Below, in pieces: positions 25,365 through 34,595 of a stretch of 42,755 nucleotides of DNA. Made by a program: the position numbers and the translations under genes. Under the pieces are notes generated by a model that searched no databases, was not told the DNA's origin, and worked only from the letters and a program-made list of their open reading frames with translations. This DNA comes from Alphaproteobacteria bacterium (GTDB lineage Bacteria > Pseudomonadota > Alphaproteobacteria > MPNO01 > UBA2964): NCBI GenBank assembly GCA_009377375.1, contig WHUE01000027.1:1-42755 (forward strand). The letters are read 5' to 3'. Every line of letters begins with the position of its first letter. Positions within the stretch are counted from its first letter, which is position 1.

Positions 25365-25781
25365 ATGGGCGCCAGGATCAGACATATCGCGTTCAACGTT
25401 CCCGACCCCGAGGCCGCCGCCGCGTTCTACATGGCGGCGTTCGGGCTGGAGAAGGTGGGCGAGACCCACAACCCGACCGCCGACGGCGTCTACCTGTCCG
25501 ACGGCACGATCAACCTCGCGCTGCTGCGCTACAAGATGGACGAGCCGGTCGGGCCGGGGCGGACGAAGGACAGTTTCGGCGTGCACCATATCGGCTTCTG
25601 GGTGGACGACGCCGCGCAGGCGCAGGCCGATGCCACCGCCGCCGGCGGCAAATGGATGATGGGCGAAACCAGGGAAGGCGAGGGCACGTTCTACGAGGTC
25701 AAGTTCACCGACCCCGACGGCAACGTGTTCGACATCACCCATAACGGCTGGGTCGGCGCGCGCAAGGACGGCCCCGGCTGA
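25365..25781 (+). CDS. VOC family protein (glyoxalase/bleomycin resistance/dioxygenase fold)
   Basis: A 138-residue, two-module VOC protein. Likely metal ligands are the histidine in IRHIAFNV, the histidines in GVHHIGFWV and the glutamate in TFYEVKFTDPDGNVFDI. Members are lyases, dioxygenases or isomerases; the reaction is not predictable here. AGGGAGG lies just before the start, 38 bases after the alpha/beta hydrolase stop, so it is probably the last gene of the hydrolase unit. A decayed CCCTCGCGGGGGAAGGG palindrome lies after the stop. Confidence 0.9.
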   Translation: MGARIRHIAFNVPDPEAAAAFYMAAFGLEKVGETHNPTADGVYLSDGTINLALLRYKMDEPVGPGRTKDSFGVHHIGFWVDDAAQAQADATAAGGKWMMGETREGEGTFYEVKFTDPDGNVFDITHNGWVGARKDGPG

Positions 25782-25797
25782 AGGCGGGCGGAGAGAA

Positions 25798-25829
25798 CCC
25801 CCCTCGCGGGGGAAGGGCAGGATGGGGGA
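25798..25829. repeat. Decayed G/C palindrome
   Basis: A CCCCCCTCGCGGGGGAAGGG core followed by CAGGATGGGGG. It resembles the CCCTCCCCC...GGGGGAGGG palindromes at 625-700 but with a shortened stem. It lies between the VOC gene and the convergent oligopeptidase gene. Confidence 0.45.
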
Positions 25830-25883
25830 CGATGTCGAAGCCGGATGCGCTGTCGTCGCAGAGCGCTTTGCTGTTGTAGCGGC

Positions 25884-28010
25884 TTACCCCTCCGCCTTGC
25901 CGCATACCATCAGCGCGAAGCCGTAGGCCAGGGCGACCTCCTTCAGCCGGTCGAAGCGGCCGGACGCGCCGCCATGCCCGGCCTCCATATTGATGCGCAG
26001 CAGGATCAGGCTGTCTTCGTCGGTGTTCATCTCGCGCAGCCGGGCGACCCATTTCGCCGGCTCCCAGTAGGTGACGCGCGGATCGGTCAGCCCGCCGGTG
26101 GCCAGGACATGGGGATAGGCCGCGCGGCGCACATTGGTGTAGGGGCAGTAGGACGCCATGTAGAGATACGCCGCCTCCTCCTCGATCGGATTGCCCCATT
26201 CGACCCATTCCGGCGGGGTCAGCGGCAGGGTGGCGTCGCACATGGTGTTGATGACGTCCACGAACGGCACCTCGGCGACGATGGCGCGAAACAGCTCCGG
26301 GCGGATGTTTGCCGCGGCGCCGACCAGCATCCCGCCGGCGCTGCCGCCATGCGCCACGATGTTGCTCACGGAGGTGAAGCCTGTCTTCGCCAGGTGTTCG
26401 CCGGCGGCGATGAAGTCGAGGAAGGTGTTGCGCTTGCGCATCAGCTTGCCGTCGAGATACCAGCCATAGCCGTTGTCCGTGCCGCCCCTGATATGCGCGA
26501 TGGCATAGACGAAGCCCCGGTCGACCAGGCTGAACCGGTTGGGCTGGAACGCCGCCGGGATGGCGTGGCCGTAGGAGCCGTAGCCGTAGAGCAGCAGCGG
26601 CGCGCTGCCGTCCAGCGGCGTGTCCTTGGCGTAGAGCAGCGAGACCGGCACCTGCACCCCGTCATGGGACGCAGCGAAGACGCGGCGCGAGATATAGCGC
26701 GCCGGGTCGTGGCCGGAGGGGATTTCCTGCTCCTTGCGCAGCGTGCGCTCCCGCGTGCGCATGTCGTAGTCGAACACCCGCGCCGGCGTCGCCAGCGACG
26801 AATAGGTGAAGCGCAGCGTGTCCGTCGCGAACTCGTAGCCGGGGACGAGGCCGAGCTGGTAGGTCTCCTCGTCGAAGGCGATCTCATGCTCCTCGCCGCT
26901 GTCGATGGCGCGCACGACGATGCGCGGCAGCCCCGCCTCGCGCTCCAGCCGCACCAGCCAGTCGCGGAAGACCAGCATGTGCAGGATCAGGCAGCCTTCG
27001 CGGTGGGGGACCACGTCGCGCCAGTTCTCCGGGCGCGGGTCGGCCAGCGGCGCCTCCACGACGCGGAAGTCGATGGCGCGGTCGTTGGTCAGCACGAACA
27101 GCCGCTCGCCGTGATCGCCGACCTCGTAGCGGATGCCGGTGCGGCGCGGGACCACCACCCGGGCGTCGCTTTCGGGCGCGTCGGCGTCGACCAGCAGAAC
27201 CTCGGACGTGTCGGCATGGTCGTGCACCTCGATGACGAGGAAGCGGCGGCTCTCGGTCGCGCCCACCCCCATCATGAAGCCGGGGTCCTCGTTCCGGTAC
27301 ACGACCGTGTCGTCCGCCGCATCCGTGCCGATCCGGTGGCGCATCACCTGCCTGGGACGATGGTTCTCGTCCAGCACGGTATAGAGCAGCGTTTCGCCGT
27401 CATTGGCCCAGACGAAATCGCCCCGCGCGTCCTCCATCCGGTCGGGCAGGGTCGCGCCGCCGGCCTCGCGGATACGGATGACGTGGTATTCCGAACCGTT
27501 CAGGTCCTCCGCCCAGGCGAAGCGGGCGTGGTCCGGGCTGTGCGCGGCGCCGGCGACCTTGAAGAAGGGTTTGCCCGTGGCCTCGGCGTTGCCGTCCAGC
27601 AGCACCTGCTCACCCGGCGGCACGGCATCGCCGGCGGCGGCGTCCTTCAGCGTGGCGGGCGGGCAGCGGCAGTATAGCGGGTGCTGCCCGCCGGCGACGA
27701 AGCGGTGGTAATAGGCCCAGTCGCCGTCCGGCGCGGGCACCGAGGAATCGTCCTCGCGGATGCGGGCGCGCATCTCGGCGAACAGCGTCTCGCGCAGCGC
27801 CTTCAGCGGTTCGAGCGTCGCCTCCGTATAGCGGTTCTCGGCCTCCAGATGGGCGCGGATGTCGGCGGCCAGCGCCTCCGGCTCGCGCATCACGCGCTGC
27901 CAGTCCGGATCGCGCAGCCAGCCGTAGCTGTCGGTGCGCGTGACGCCGAACCGTTCGATGACGACGTCGCGCTTTTCGGCGCGCGGCGGCGAGGGGGGCG
28001 TGTCGGTCAT
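25884..28010 (-). CDS. S9 family peptidase, oligopeptidase B type
   Basis: A 708-residue cytoplasmic prolyl-oligopeptidase-family enzyme that cuts short peptides, usually after basic residues. The N-terminal part has the family opening FGVTRTDSYGWLRD followed by a beta-propeller region, with a GSEYHVIRIREAGG-like blade. The C-terminal catalytic domain has S557 in HGGSAGG and H679 in MEAGHGGASGRF. IAHIRGGTDNGYGWYLDGK is the oligopeptidase B block before the serine. The start at 28010 (MTDTPPSPP) was chosen; a longer frame to 28055 adds a basic stretch of unclear value. ArsC lies 78 bases upstream on the same strand. Confidence 0.93.
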   Translation of the reverse strand: MTDTPPSPPRAEKRDVVIERFGVTRTDSYGWLRDPDWQRVMREPEALAADIRAHLEAENRYTEATLEPLKALRETLFAEMRARIREDDSSVPAPDGDWAYYHRFVAGGQHPLYCRCPPATLKDAAAGDAVPPGEQVLLDGNAEATGKPFFKVAGAAHSPDHARFAWAEDLNGSEYHVIRIREAGGATLPDRMEDARGDFVWANDGETLLYTVLDENHRPRQVMRHRIGTDAADDTVVYRNEDPGFMMGVGATESRRFLVIEVHDHADTSEVLLVDADAPESDARVVVPRRTGIRYEVGDHGERLFVLTNDRAIDFRVVEAPLADPRPENWRDVVPHREGCLILHMLVFRDWLVRLEREAGLPRIVVRAIDSGEEHEIAFDEETYQLGLVPGYEFATDTLRFTYSSLATPARVFDYDMRTRERTLRKEQEIPSGHDPARYISRRVFAASHDGVQVPVSLLYAKDTPLDGSAPLLLYGYGSYGHAIPAAFQPNRFSLVDRGFVYAIAHIRGGTDNGYGWYLDGKLMRKRNTFLDFIAAGEHLAKTGFTSVSNIVAHGGSAGGMLVGAAANIRPELFRAIVAEVPFVDVINTMCDATLPLTPPEWVEWGNPIEEEAAYLYMASYCPYTNVRRAAYPHVLATGGLTDPRVTYWEPAKWVARLREMNTDEDSLILLRINMEAGHGGASGRFDRLKEVALAYGFALMVCGKAEG

Positions 28011-28088
28011 GCGCCGGTCTTTCCGTGATTGCCGCGGGACCGAGATTTCTACCATCCGCGCCCGCGCGGCGTCACCCGGCGCGCCGCT

Positions 28089-28433
28089 TCAGAGCACGTC
28101 GAGCACGTTCTCCGGCGGCCGGCCGAGCGCGACCTTCGCCCCGTTCACGACGATGGGCCGCTCGATGAGGACGGGGTTGGCGACCATCGCCTCGATCAGC
28201 GCCGCGCGGCTGAGCGACTCGTCGGCCAGGTTGTTCTCCCTGTACGTCGCTTCCTTGCGGCGCATGAGCGCGCGCGGCTCCATGCCCAGCGTCTTCAGGA
28301 ACCCGTCCAGCGTCCTCGCGTCGGGCGGGGTCTTCAGATACTCGACGATCTTCGGCTCGACACCGCGGTCCTGAAGAAGCTTCAGCGCCGCCCGCGATTT
28401 GCTGCAGCGCGGGTTGTGATAGATCGTCACCAT
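28089..28433 (-). CDS. arsC: Arsenate reductase, glutaredoxin-coupled (ArsC family)
   Basis: A 114-residue protein with the catalytic cysteine C10 in YHNPRCSKSRAAL. The three substrate-site arginines of the R773-type enzyme have counterparts in GMEPRALMRRKE, LIERPIVV and ALGRPPENV. It reduces arsenate to arsenite with glutathione and glutaredoxin. No ars regulator or efflux gene is near, so it may act in general thiol chemistry, or the rest lies elsewhere. GGGAG precedes the start. The 190-base gap to the divergent dioxygenase gene holds a promoter for the latter. Confidence 0.93.
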   Translation of the reverse strand: MVTIYHNPRCSKSRAALKLLQDRGVEPKIVEYLKTPPDARTLDGFLKTLGMEPRALMRRKEATYRENNLADESLSRAALIEAMVANPVLIERPIVVNGAKVALGRPPENVLDVL

Positions 28434-28557
28434 GTCCGGTCTCCCGCTATACGTGCCGTCGGCGGCGGGCGCCGCGCCCGCGTGTTCCGGTCGTTTTTAT
28501 CACCGGCTGTCGGCGCGCGGAAGGCGGCCGCCGCCTGTCTCCGCCGGCGGCGCAGTA

Positions 28558-28587
28558 TTGGCCGGCGACGCCGATCCGGTGTAGCAT
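28558..28587 (+). promoter_or_regulatory. Probable promoter of the phytanoyl-CoA dioxygenase-family gene
   Basis: TTGGCC (28558-28563), an 18-base spacer and TAGCAT (28582-28587), ending 36 bases before the start at 28624. Confidence 0.45.
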
Positions 28588-28623
28588 TCCCATACCGGAT
28601 TTGCGGATACAGGGGCGAGAGAC

Positions 28624-29463
28624 ATGCCGAAGGCGCTGACCGAGGCGCAGATCGCCGGGTACGAACGCGACGGATTCCTCTTCCCGGTCCGCGTGATGTC
28701 GGAGGAGGACACCGTCGGTTTCCACCGGCTTCTGGCGGAGGCCGAGGCGGCGGGCAAGCTGCGCGGCAAGGGCGGGCAGACGAAGTTCTACCTGCGCTTT
28801 CCCTGGGTCCACGCGCTGGCGACGAACCCCGCCCTGCTCGACATGGTGGAGGACCTGATCGGTCCCGACATCATGCTGTACCACAACACCATGTGGGCCA
28901 AGTCGGGCGGCGGCCATGCCTATGTGAGCTGGCACCAGGACAATACCTATTTCGGGCACGACCCGTGCGAGGTGCTGACGGTGTGGTTCGCCATCACGCC
29001 GGCGACGACGGAAAGCGGCTGCATGCAGTTCCTGCCCGGCACGCACAGGCTCGGCCAGCTCGCCCTGAAGCAGCCGGACATCAACGACGCGAACCTGCTG
29101 TCCAGCGGCCAGACCGTCGATTTCGACTCGGCGACGGTCGACCCGGTCCCGGTCGAGCTGCGGCCGGGCGAGGCGTCGATCCACCATGCCTTCCTCATCC
29201 ACGGCTCGCTGCCGAACCGGTCGTCCGAGCCGCGGATGGGCATGACCTTCATCTACCACCGTCCGGGCCTGCGCCAGATGGGCGAGGCGCGCACCAGCGC
29301 GCTGCTGGTGCGGGGCGAGGACCGCTTCAACAATTTCGACCACGAGTCCCCGCCGGTGCGCGAGGACGATCCGGAAACCGTCTCCCGCTACCGCCACGCG
29401 GTGTCGCTCTACCGCGAAAAGGTGCGCGAGCTCGGCAACCGGACCATCGAACGCTTCGACTGA
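28624..29463 (+). CDS. Phytanoyl-CoA dioxygenase (PhyH) family protein, intact copy
   Basis: A 279-residue Fe(II)/2-oxoglutarate oxygenase candidate. The iron ligands are H104-x-D106 in VSWHQDNTYFGHDP and H193 in FLIHGSLPNRS; the 2-oxoglutarate arginine is probably R204 in EPRMGM. The N-terminal MPKALTEAQIAGYERDGFL is the usual helix and strand of the family. Members hydroxylate acyl or other small molecules; the substrate is unknown. A near-identical-looking paralogue starts at 42094 but is frameshifted. GGGGCGAGAG precedes the start. It converges on the cupin gene, with 7 bases between stops. Confidence 0.93.
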   Translation: MPKALTEAQIAGYERDGFLFPVRVMSEEDTVGFHRLLAEAEAAGKLRGKGGQTKFYLRFPWVHALATNPALLDMVEDLIGPDIMLYHNTMWAKSGGGHAYVSWHQDNTYFGHDPCEVLTVWFAITPATTESGCMQFLPGTHRLGQLALKQPDINDANLLSSGQTVDFDSATVDPVPVELRPGEASIHHAFLIHGSLPNRSSEPRMGMTFIYHRPGLRQMGEARTSALLVRGEDRFNNFDHESPPVREDDPETVSRYRHAVSLYREKVRELGNRTIERFD

Positions 29464-29470
29464 GGCGGCG

Positions 29471-30019
29471 TCAGCCCCGCGCGCCGTCCATCAGGACGAA
29501 GGCCATCTTGCAGTTGCTGTCGGACTGGTTGGACCAGGCGTGGTTGGTGCCGCGCTGGACCATCACGTCGCCGGCCTTCATGGTGATTTCGGAATCGTCG
29601 AGGATGCAGACGATCTCGCCTTCGAGGCAGATGGCGTAATCCACCGTCTTGGTGGCGTGCATGAACGGGTGGCGCTGCTTGCCCGACGAATCCAGCGCGT
29701 GGCTCGCGCCCATCGTCTCGCTGAAGGCCTGGCTCGCCATCTCGCCGGAAACCTTGTCGATATAGGTGCTTTCCGGCGGGAAATCGATGATGCGGAAATT
29801 GGTGCCGTTCGGCTTGGGCTCTAGGCCGAGCTTGCGGTCGGTCGTCTCCTCCGGCCCGTCGATCCGGCACGGCATCGAATCCGTCGCCCACAGGTTGTAG
29901 ATCACCACCCCCGGCCGGTTGGGCGAGGTGACGATGTTGTGCGCGGGCGCGTCCTTGACGACGACGGCGACGCCGTTCGCGTCATGGCCGGTAACGATGC
30001 GGCGGACTCCCTCGGACAT
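29471..30019 (-). CDS. Cupin domain protein
   Basis: A 182-residue protein with one clear cupin barrel in the second half: MHATKTVDYAICLEGEIVC, ITMKAGDVMVQRGTNHAWSN. The histidine in HAWSN is a metal-ligand candidate, and the acid residue in TVDYAICLEGE fits the first motif, where the usual HxH is reduced to one His (MHATKTVDY). The first half is less typical. AAGGAG lies before the start. Such proteins are often dioxygenases, isomerases or sugar/acid-binding domains; no substrate is suggested. It is minus-strand and separated from the next minus-strand gene by a REP-type repeat. Confidence 0.88.
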   Translation of the reverse strand: MSEGVRRIVTGHDANGVAVVVKDAPAHNIVTSPNRPGVVIYNLWATDSMPCRIDGPEETTDRKLGLEPKPNGTNFRIIDFPPESTYIDKVSGEMASQAFSETMGASHALDSSGKQRHPFMHATKTVDYAICLEGEIVCILDDSEITMKAGDVMVQRGTNHAWSNQSDSNCKMAFVLMDGARG

Positions 30020-30129
30020 GGATTTTCTCCTTCGTGATGTGATGCGCGATGCCCCGCTATAGCCGCTGTGCGGTGCGGTGTCACCCCGCCGGGAGGCAGG
30101 CCAATAGGACCTCCCGGCACCTCCTGAGT

Positions 30130-30229
30130 GTCGCCCCGGCCTTGAGCCGGGGACCAGTTGCCGAGCCAGGGCTCAGCGGCGGTTCTGGACCCCGGCTCGG
30201 CGCGGCTTGCGCCGCTTGGCCGGGGTGAC
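30130..30229. repeat. REP-type intergenic repeat, copy A
   Basis: 100 bases running from GTCGCCCCGGCCTTGAGCC to GCCGGGGTGAC, with internal arms TGGACCCCGGCTCGG and GCGGCTTGCGCCGCTTGG. Copy B at 36287-36384 aligns along both ends with only a few differences. It fills most of the 249-base gap between the cupin and hydrolase genes. Confidence 0.85.
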
Positions 30230-30268
30230 AATCGAGAGAGGAGCGATGGCCTGCCACCGGGAACGGCG

Positions 30269-31060
30269 CTACAGCGTCGCCAGGAAGCCGGTCAGGGCGG
30301 CGTTGAACTGCTTCGGGTTCTCCATGTTGGAGATGTGCCCGGCGGGATCGACCACCGCCATCTGCGCGCCCGGCACGACGTCCTTCATCGGGCCGATATA
30401 GTCGGGGTTGGCGGCAGGATCCTGCGCGCCGACAATGAACAGCGTCGGCACCGCGATGGCGGGCAGCGCGTCGCGATAGGCGATGTTCTGCAGCGCATTG
30501 GCGCAGCCGATGAAGCCGTCGAGGCTGGTCGTGGCGACCATGCCGCGCACCTTGTCGCAGGTCTCCCTGCCCTCGGTCAGGAACGACTCGTTGAACCAGC
30601 GCGACACCGTCGGATCGGCCATGCCCGCCATGCCCTTCTCCTTCGCCATCGCGATGCGCTGGTCCCAGGCGTCGCGGAAGCCGGGCGGGGAATCGCAGCG
30701 GCAGTCGCAGGCGATCAGCGCGCGCAGCCGGTCGCCATGGCCGATGGCGAGGCCGAGCCCGGTGGTGCCGCCCATCGACAGGCCGCAGAACACGCCGCTT
30801 TCCACCTTCAGCGCATCCCACAGGGCGATCACGTCGGAGACCAGCAGGTCGAACGAATAGGGCGGCTTCGTCGCCTCCGTGCCGCCATGCCCGCGCTGGT
30901 CGTAGCGCAGCACCCGCCAGTCGCCGGCAAGCAGCGCGGCCTGGTCGTCCCACATGGTGACATTGGTCGCCAGCGAGTTGGAAAACGTGATCCAGGGCGC
31001 GCCCTCCGGCCCCTCGACGACGTAGTTGAACTCGACCCCGTTGGCCTGAACCGTTGGCAT
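30269..31060 (-). CDS. Alpha/beta hydrolase, 3-oxoadipate enol-lactonase-like (PcaD group)
   Basis: A 263-residue hydrolase. It has the PcaD-like opening MPTVQANGVEFNYVVEGPEG, the oxyanion block TFSNSLATNVTMWDDQ, the GHGGTE turn, the nucleophile S95 in FCGLSMGGTTGLGLA and the catalytic H242 in DPAGHISNME. PcaD opens the enol-lactone of the beta-ketoadipate pathway, but other members cleave different esters; no pca gene is in the window. AGGGAAA precedes the start. It follows the serine hydrolase gene by 60 bases on the same strand. Confidence 0.88.
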   Translation of the reverse strand: MPTVQANGVEFNYVVEGPEGAPWITFSNSLATNVTMWDDQAALLAGDWRVLRYDQRGHGGTEATKPPYSFDLLVSDVIALWDALKVESGVFCGLSMGGTTGLGLAIGHGDRLRALIACDCRCDSPPGFRDAWDQRIAMAKEKGMAGMADPTVSRWFNESFLTEGRETCDKVRGMVATTSLDGFIGCANALQNIAYRDALPAIAVPTLFIVGAQDPAANPDYIGPMKDVVPGAQMAVVDPAGHISNMENPKQFNAALTGFLATL

Positions 31061-31120
31061 GATGCGTGTTTCCCTGTTCGCTCCTCGATCGCCCGTTGAT
31101 AAGGCGTCGGGCCGGGCCGG

Positions 31121-32650
31121 TCAATTGGAGCGGCGTCCGTCCGGTCGCTCCGCCCGCCGGAAGACCAGCGGGCCGGGGTTGAGCCGGTAGGTCGGCCCGT
31201 CGGCGATGGCGGCCGCAAGCGCCTTCACCCGGCCGTCCGCGTCGCGGGCGAAGCGCACGACCAGCCCCTCGCGGATCGGCCAGGCCCCGTCGCGCACCAT
31301 CCAGGCGTCGCCGCCGCAGCCGTCCAGCCGCACCGCGCGGCCATGCAGGTGCAGCACCAGCAGATCGTCGGGTTCCGCGAGGATTTCCGCCCGCCCGTAG
31401 GCGGGATGCTCGTAGGTCCCGAGGTAGTCGTCGCGCGGATGCGCCGCGCCGTCGGTCGCGGGACATATCGGCGGGGCTCTTTCGGCCGCCGACGGGCGGG
31501 CCCCGTAGAGGCCGGGCCAGATGGCGGGGTCGCGGCCGTCCAGGGCGTCATAGGCCGCCAGCGTCACCAGCGTCGGCACGGGGTTGCGCCCCGACAAATT
31601 GGTCAGGACCACGACGCCGTCCCGTGTTTCCGGCCGGAAGGAGAGCATGCCGGCATAGCCGTCGATCGCGCCCCAATGCCAGTGAATCGGCGCATTCCGG
31701 AAGATTCCGATGTAGAGCCCCGCGCCGTATCCCGTGACGCGGAATGGCGCGACGCGCGACGTGTCCGGCCGCGCCATCGCCCTGCGGCGCAGCTCCGCCA
31801 GCGCGGCGGCGGAAACCAGCGTCGTCCCATCCGCCGCCGCCCCCTCGCGGAGGAGAAACCGCAGCAGCTTCGCCGCGTCCGTGACCGGCGCGTAGGCCGC
31901 GGCGGCGGGGGCGACGGCGTCGGTATCGCGCAGCGGGATCGGCTCCCGCCCCGCGTCGGCGGGGTAGTAGCCGGTGGCGCGCTCGGGTGCTGCGCGGAAC
32001 GCCGCGGCCGACAGCGCCGTCTCCGTCATCCCCAGCGGGCGCAGCAGCCGCGCGCGCGTGAAATCGGCCCAGCCCGTGCCGGCTGCGTGCGCGGCGGCAT
32101 AACCGGCCACCGCGACCATCAGGTTGTTGTACTGGTACACCGTGCCGGCCGGCGCCGATGGCGGCAGGAAGCGGAGCCGCGCGAGCAGCCCTGCGGCGTC
32201 GTGGACGCCGAAATACCAGAGCGCGTCGTGCCGGGCCATGCCGGTGCGGTGGCTCATCAGGTCGCGCAGGCTCACCGTCCGGGTCATCGCCCCGGTGGCG
32301 AAGCGCAGGGAGGGCAGGGCGCGGATCGCCGGGGCGTCCCAGGCCAGCTTTCCCTCGTCGGCCAGCAGGGCGATGCCGACGGCCGTCAGGGTCTTGGTGA
32401 TGGAGCCGAGGGCGAAGACGGTCCGCGGCGTCACCGGCGCGCCGGTCTCCACGTCGCGCACGCCCCAGGCGCGGAGCGCGGCGACCTCGCCGCCGCGCAG
32501 GACGGCGAGCGCCAGCCCCGGCGCCTGCCAGTCCGCCATCGCCCGGCGCACCACCGGGTCCAGCCGCTCCGGCCAGCCGGGCGCGGCCGCTCCCGCCGGC
32601 GCGGACAGCAGCCAGAGCGCGCAACACAGCCCTGCGAGGCGGACGACCAT
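31121..32650 (-). CDS. Serine hydrolase, class C beta-lactamase / D-aminopeptidase fold, secreted
   Basis: A 509-residue protein with a signal peptide (LAGLCCALWLLSAPAGAAA). The penicillin-binding-fold catalytic motifs are S83-x2-K86 in GSITKTLTAVG, Y174-x-N176 in QYNNLMVAVAG and HWGAIDGY in place of the KTG box. A second domain after about residue 390 is beta-rich and may be the lipocalin-like tail seen in this group. Members are esterases, D-amino-peptidases or beta-lactamase-like. It is divergent from the LeuC-like gene, with 65 bases between starts. Confidence 0.92.
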   Translation of the reverse strand: MVVRLAGLCCALWLLSAPAGAAAPGWPERLDPVVRRAMADWQAPGLALAVLRGGEVAALRAWGVRDVETGAPVTPRTVFALGSITKTLTAVGIALLADEGKLAWDAPAIRALPSLRFATGAMTRTVSLRDLMSHRTGMARHDALWYFGVHDAAGLLARLRFLPPSAPAGTVYQYNNLMVAVAGYAAAHAAGTGWADFTRARLLRPLGMTETALSAAAFRAAPERATGYYPADAGREPIPLRDTDAVAPAAAAYAPVTDAAKLLRFLLREGAAADGTTLVSAAALAELRRRAMARPDTSRVAPFRVTGYGAGLYIGIFRNAPIHWHWGAIDGYAGMLSFRPETRDGVVVLTNLSGRNPVPTLVTLAAYDALDGRDPAIWPGLYGARPSAAERAPPICPATDGAAHPRDDYLGTYEHPAYGRAEILAEPDDLLVLHLHGRAVRLDGCGGDAWMVRDGAWPIREGLVVRFARDADGRVKALAAAIADGPTYRLNPGPLVFRRAERPDGRRSN

Positions 32651-32715
32651 GCCGCACCCTATCGGACGGCGCTCCGCCCCGCTAGAATTGGCCGCGCAGG
32701 GAAGGGAGGATTCCC

Positions 32716-33972
32716 ATGGGCATGACCGCCATAGAGAAGATCCTGGCGCGTGCAGCCGTGGACCGCGACGCGGTGCGGCCCGGCGACCTCGTCGTCGTCC
32801 GCGTCGATACCGCGGTGCTCTACGACAACAACTTCACCCCCGGGCTGTGGCGCGACGTGCTGAAGGTGCACGATCCCGACCGGGTGGTCGTGGTGATGGA
32901 CCACCGCGTGCCGTCGATGGACATCAACAGCGCCACCGGCTGGAAGACCGCCCGCGCCTTCGTCGAGAAGTTCGGCATCGAGCGCCATCACCTGTTCGGC
33001 GAGAACCAGGGCATCAGCCATGTCGTGGTGGCGGAGAACGGCTACGCGCTGCCCGGCACGGTGCTGGTCTGCGGCGATTCGCACACCTGCTCCGCCGGGG
33101 CGTTCAACTGCGCCGCCCGCGGCACCGGCTATCCCGACATGGTCTACGCCGTCACCAAGGGCGAGACCTGGTTCCGCGTCGGCGAGACCGTGCGCTACGA
33201 GTTCACCGGCGCGATGCCGGCCAACGTCTCGACCAAGGACGTGTTCCTCTTCCTCGCCGACCATTACGGCGAGCACGCGGGGATGAACGTCGAGTTCGGC
33301 GGGCCGGGGATCGCCAGCCTCTCGATCGACGCGCGGCGCACCCTGACCACGATGGGCGCGGAGCTGTCGGCGGAATTCGCCACCTTCGAGCCGGACGAGG
33401 CGATGCTGGACTACGTCCGCGCGCGCAACGACGCGCCGTTCGAGGCGCAGTATCCGGACGCGGATGCCGATTACGCCGATATCCGCACGGTCGACCTGGC
33501 GGCGATGGAGCCGCTGGTCGCGCTGCCCGATGCGGTGCTGAACAATGCGAAGCCGGCCGGCGCGGTGACGGGGGTGCGGCTCGACCAGTGCTTCGTCGGC
33601 TCCTGCGCCAACGGCACGATCGAGGACATCGCGACCGTGGCGCAGGTGCTGAAGGGCCGCAAGGTGGCGAAGGGCACGCGCTTCCTGGTCACCCCCGGCA
33701 CCCAGCGCATCTATCTGGAGGCGGTGAAGGCCGGCTATGTCGAGACGATCCTCGAGGCCGGCGCGGTGTTCACCCCCGCCACCTGCGGCGCCTGTTCGGG
33801 CGCGCATATGGGCGTGCTTGGCCCGGACGAGGCCTGCATCACCGCGAGCACCCGCAACTTCAAGGGCCGCATGGGCGACAACTCGGCGAAGATCTACATG
33901 GGTTCCCCCGCCACCGTCGCCGCCTCCGCCGTCGCCGGAGAGATCAGCGACCCGACGCCGTTTCTGGGATAG
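32716..33972 (+). CDS. Aconitase-family hydro-lyase, large subunit (LeuC-like)
   Basis: A 418-residue cytoplasmic [4Fe-4S] enzyme. Cluster cysteines are C297 in GSCANGTIED, and C357 and C360 in TCGACSGAHMG. The substrate region shows the family motif VCGDSHTCSAGAFNCAARG. The length is that of the short LeuC group, which includes isopropylmalate isomerase, homoaconitase and 2,3-dimethylmalate dehydratase large subunits. It works with the small subunit encoded 15 bases downstream, moving water on a 2-hydroxy acid. GGGAGGA lies 5 bases before the start. No other leucine-biosynthesis gene is near and a UbiD gene follows, so a catabolic role is likelier than leucine synthesis. Confidence 0.93.
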   Translation: MGMTAIEKILARAAVDRDAVRPGDLVVVRVDTAVLYDNNFTPGLWRDVLKVHDPDRVVVVMDHRVPSMDINSATGWKTARAFVEKFGIERHHLFGENQGISHVVVAENGYALPGTVLVCGDSHTCSAGAFNCAARGTGYPDMVYAVTKGETWFRVGETVRYEFTGAMPANVSTKDVFLFLADHYGEHAGMNVEFGGPGIASLSIDARRTLTTMGAELSAEFATFEPDEAMLDYVRARNDAPFEAQYPDADADYADIRTVDLAAMEPLVALPDAVLNNAKPAGAVTGVRLDQCFVGSCANGTIEDIATVAQVLKGRKVAKGTRFLVTPGTQRIYLEAVKAGYVETILEAGAVFTPATCGACSGAHMGVLGPDEACITASTRNFKGRMGDNSAKIYMGSPATVAASAVAGEISDPTPFLG

Positions 33973-33987
33973 GAGAGGGCGAGGACC

Positions 33988-34488
33988 ATGAAGATCGAGG
34001 GCCGCGTCTGGAAGTTCGGCGACAACATCAACACCGACCTGATCCTGCCCGGGCGGGCGATGTATTTCTCCGCCGAGGACCAGGCGAAATGCGTGTTCGA
34101 GGCCAACCGGCCGGGCTGGCTGGACGGGATCGCGCCGGGCGACATCGTGATTGGCGGCGAGAATTTCGGCACCGGCTCGTCGCGGCCCGCCGCGCGCTCG
34201 CTGAAGACCATCGGCATCGCCGGCATGGCGGCCGGCTCGATCAACGGGCTGTTCTTCCGCAACTGCGTCAACTGGGGCTTCCCCGCGCTGGAATGCGCCG
34301 GCGTGTTCGACGCTTTCGACGAAGGCGACATCGCCGGGATCGACCTCGCCGCCGGCACGGTCGAGAACCTCACCACGGGCGTAACCCTGACCGGCCGGCC
34401 GGTGCCCGAGGTGCTGCTGAAGACCATGGCGGCCGGCGGCGTCTTCCCGCTGCTCCAGTCCGAGGGGCTGATCGCGCCGGCGGGGTAG
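33988..34488 (+). CDS. Aconitase-family hydro-lyase, small subunit (LeuD-like)
   Basis: A 166-residue swivel-domain subunit that pairs with the LeuC-like protein. GGENFGTGSSRPAARSLK is the substrate-specificity loop; in true LeuD the residues after GSSR are usually different (REHAP type), here RPAA. IEGRVWKFGDNINTDLILPG at the N-terminus and FRNCVNWGFPALEC are typical of this group. The gene lies 15 bases after the large subunit, so the pair is one operon. The substrate is not predictable from the loop alone. Confidence 0.92.
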   Translation: MKIEGRVWKFGDNINTDLILPGRAMYFSAEDQAKCVFEANRPGWLDGIAPGDIVIGGENFGTGSSRPAARSLKTIGIAGMAAGSINGLFFRNCVNWGFPALECAGVFDAFDEGDIAGIDLAAGTVENLTTGVTLTGRPVPEVLLKTMAAGGVFPLLQSEGLIAPAG

Positions 34489-34595
34489 GAAAGCCGGCCG
34501 ACCGCCGATTTTGCCGCCGCCCGCACTGTTCCGTATGGCCCGTCTGGGCTAGAGTGCGGCAAGAAACCACGCAGCATCGGCGCACAGGGAGCACC

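Noticed and set aside
28089-28433. Part of an arsenic resistance operon
   Set aside because: The ArsC itself is convincing, but no regulator, pump or other ars gene is next to it.
32716-34488. Leucine biosynthesis isopropylmalate isomerase
   Set aside because: The family fits, but no leuA or leuB is near, the small-subunit loop differs, and the neighbours are catabolic; the genes are therefore named only LeuC/LeuD-like.
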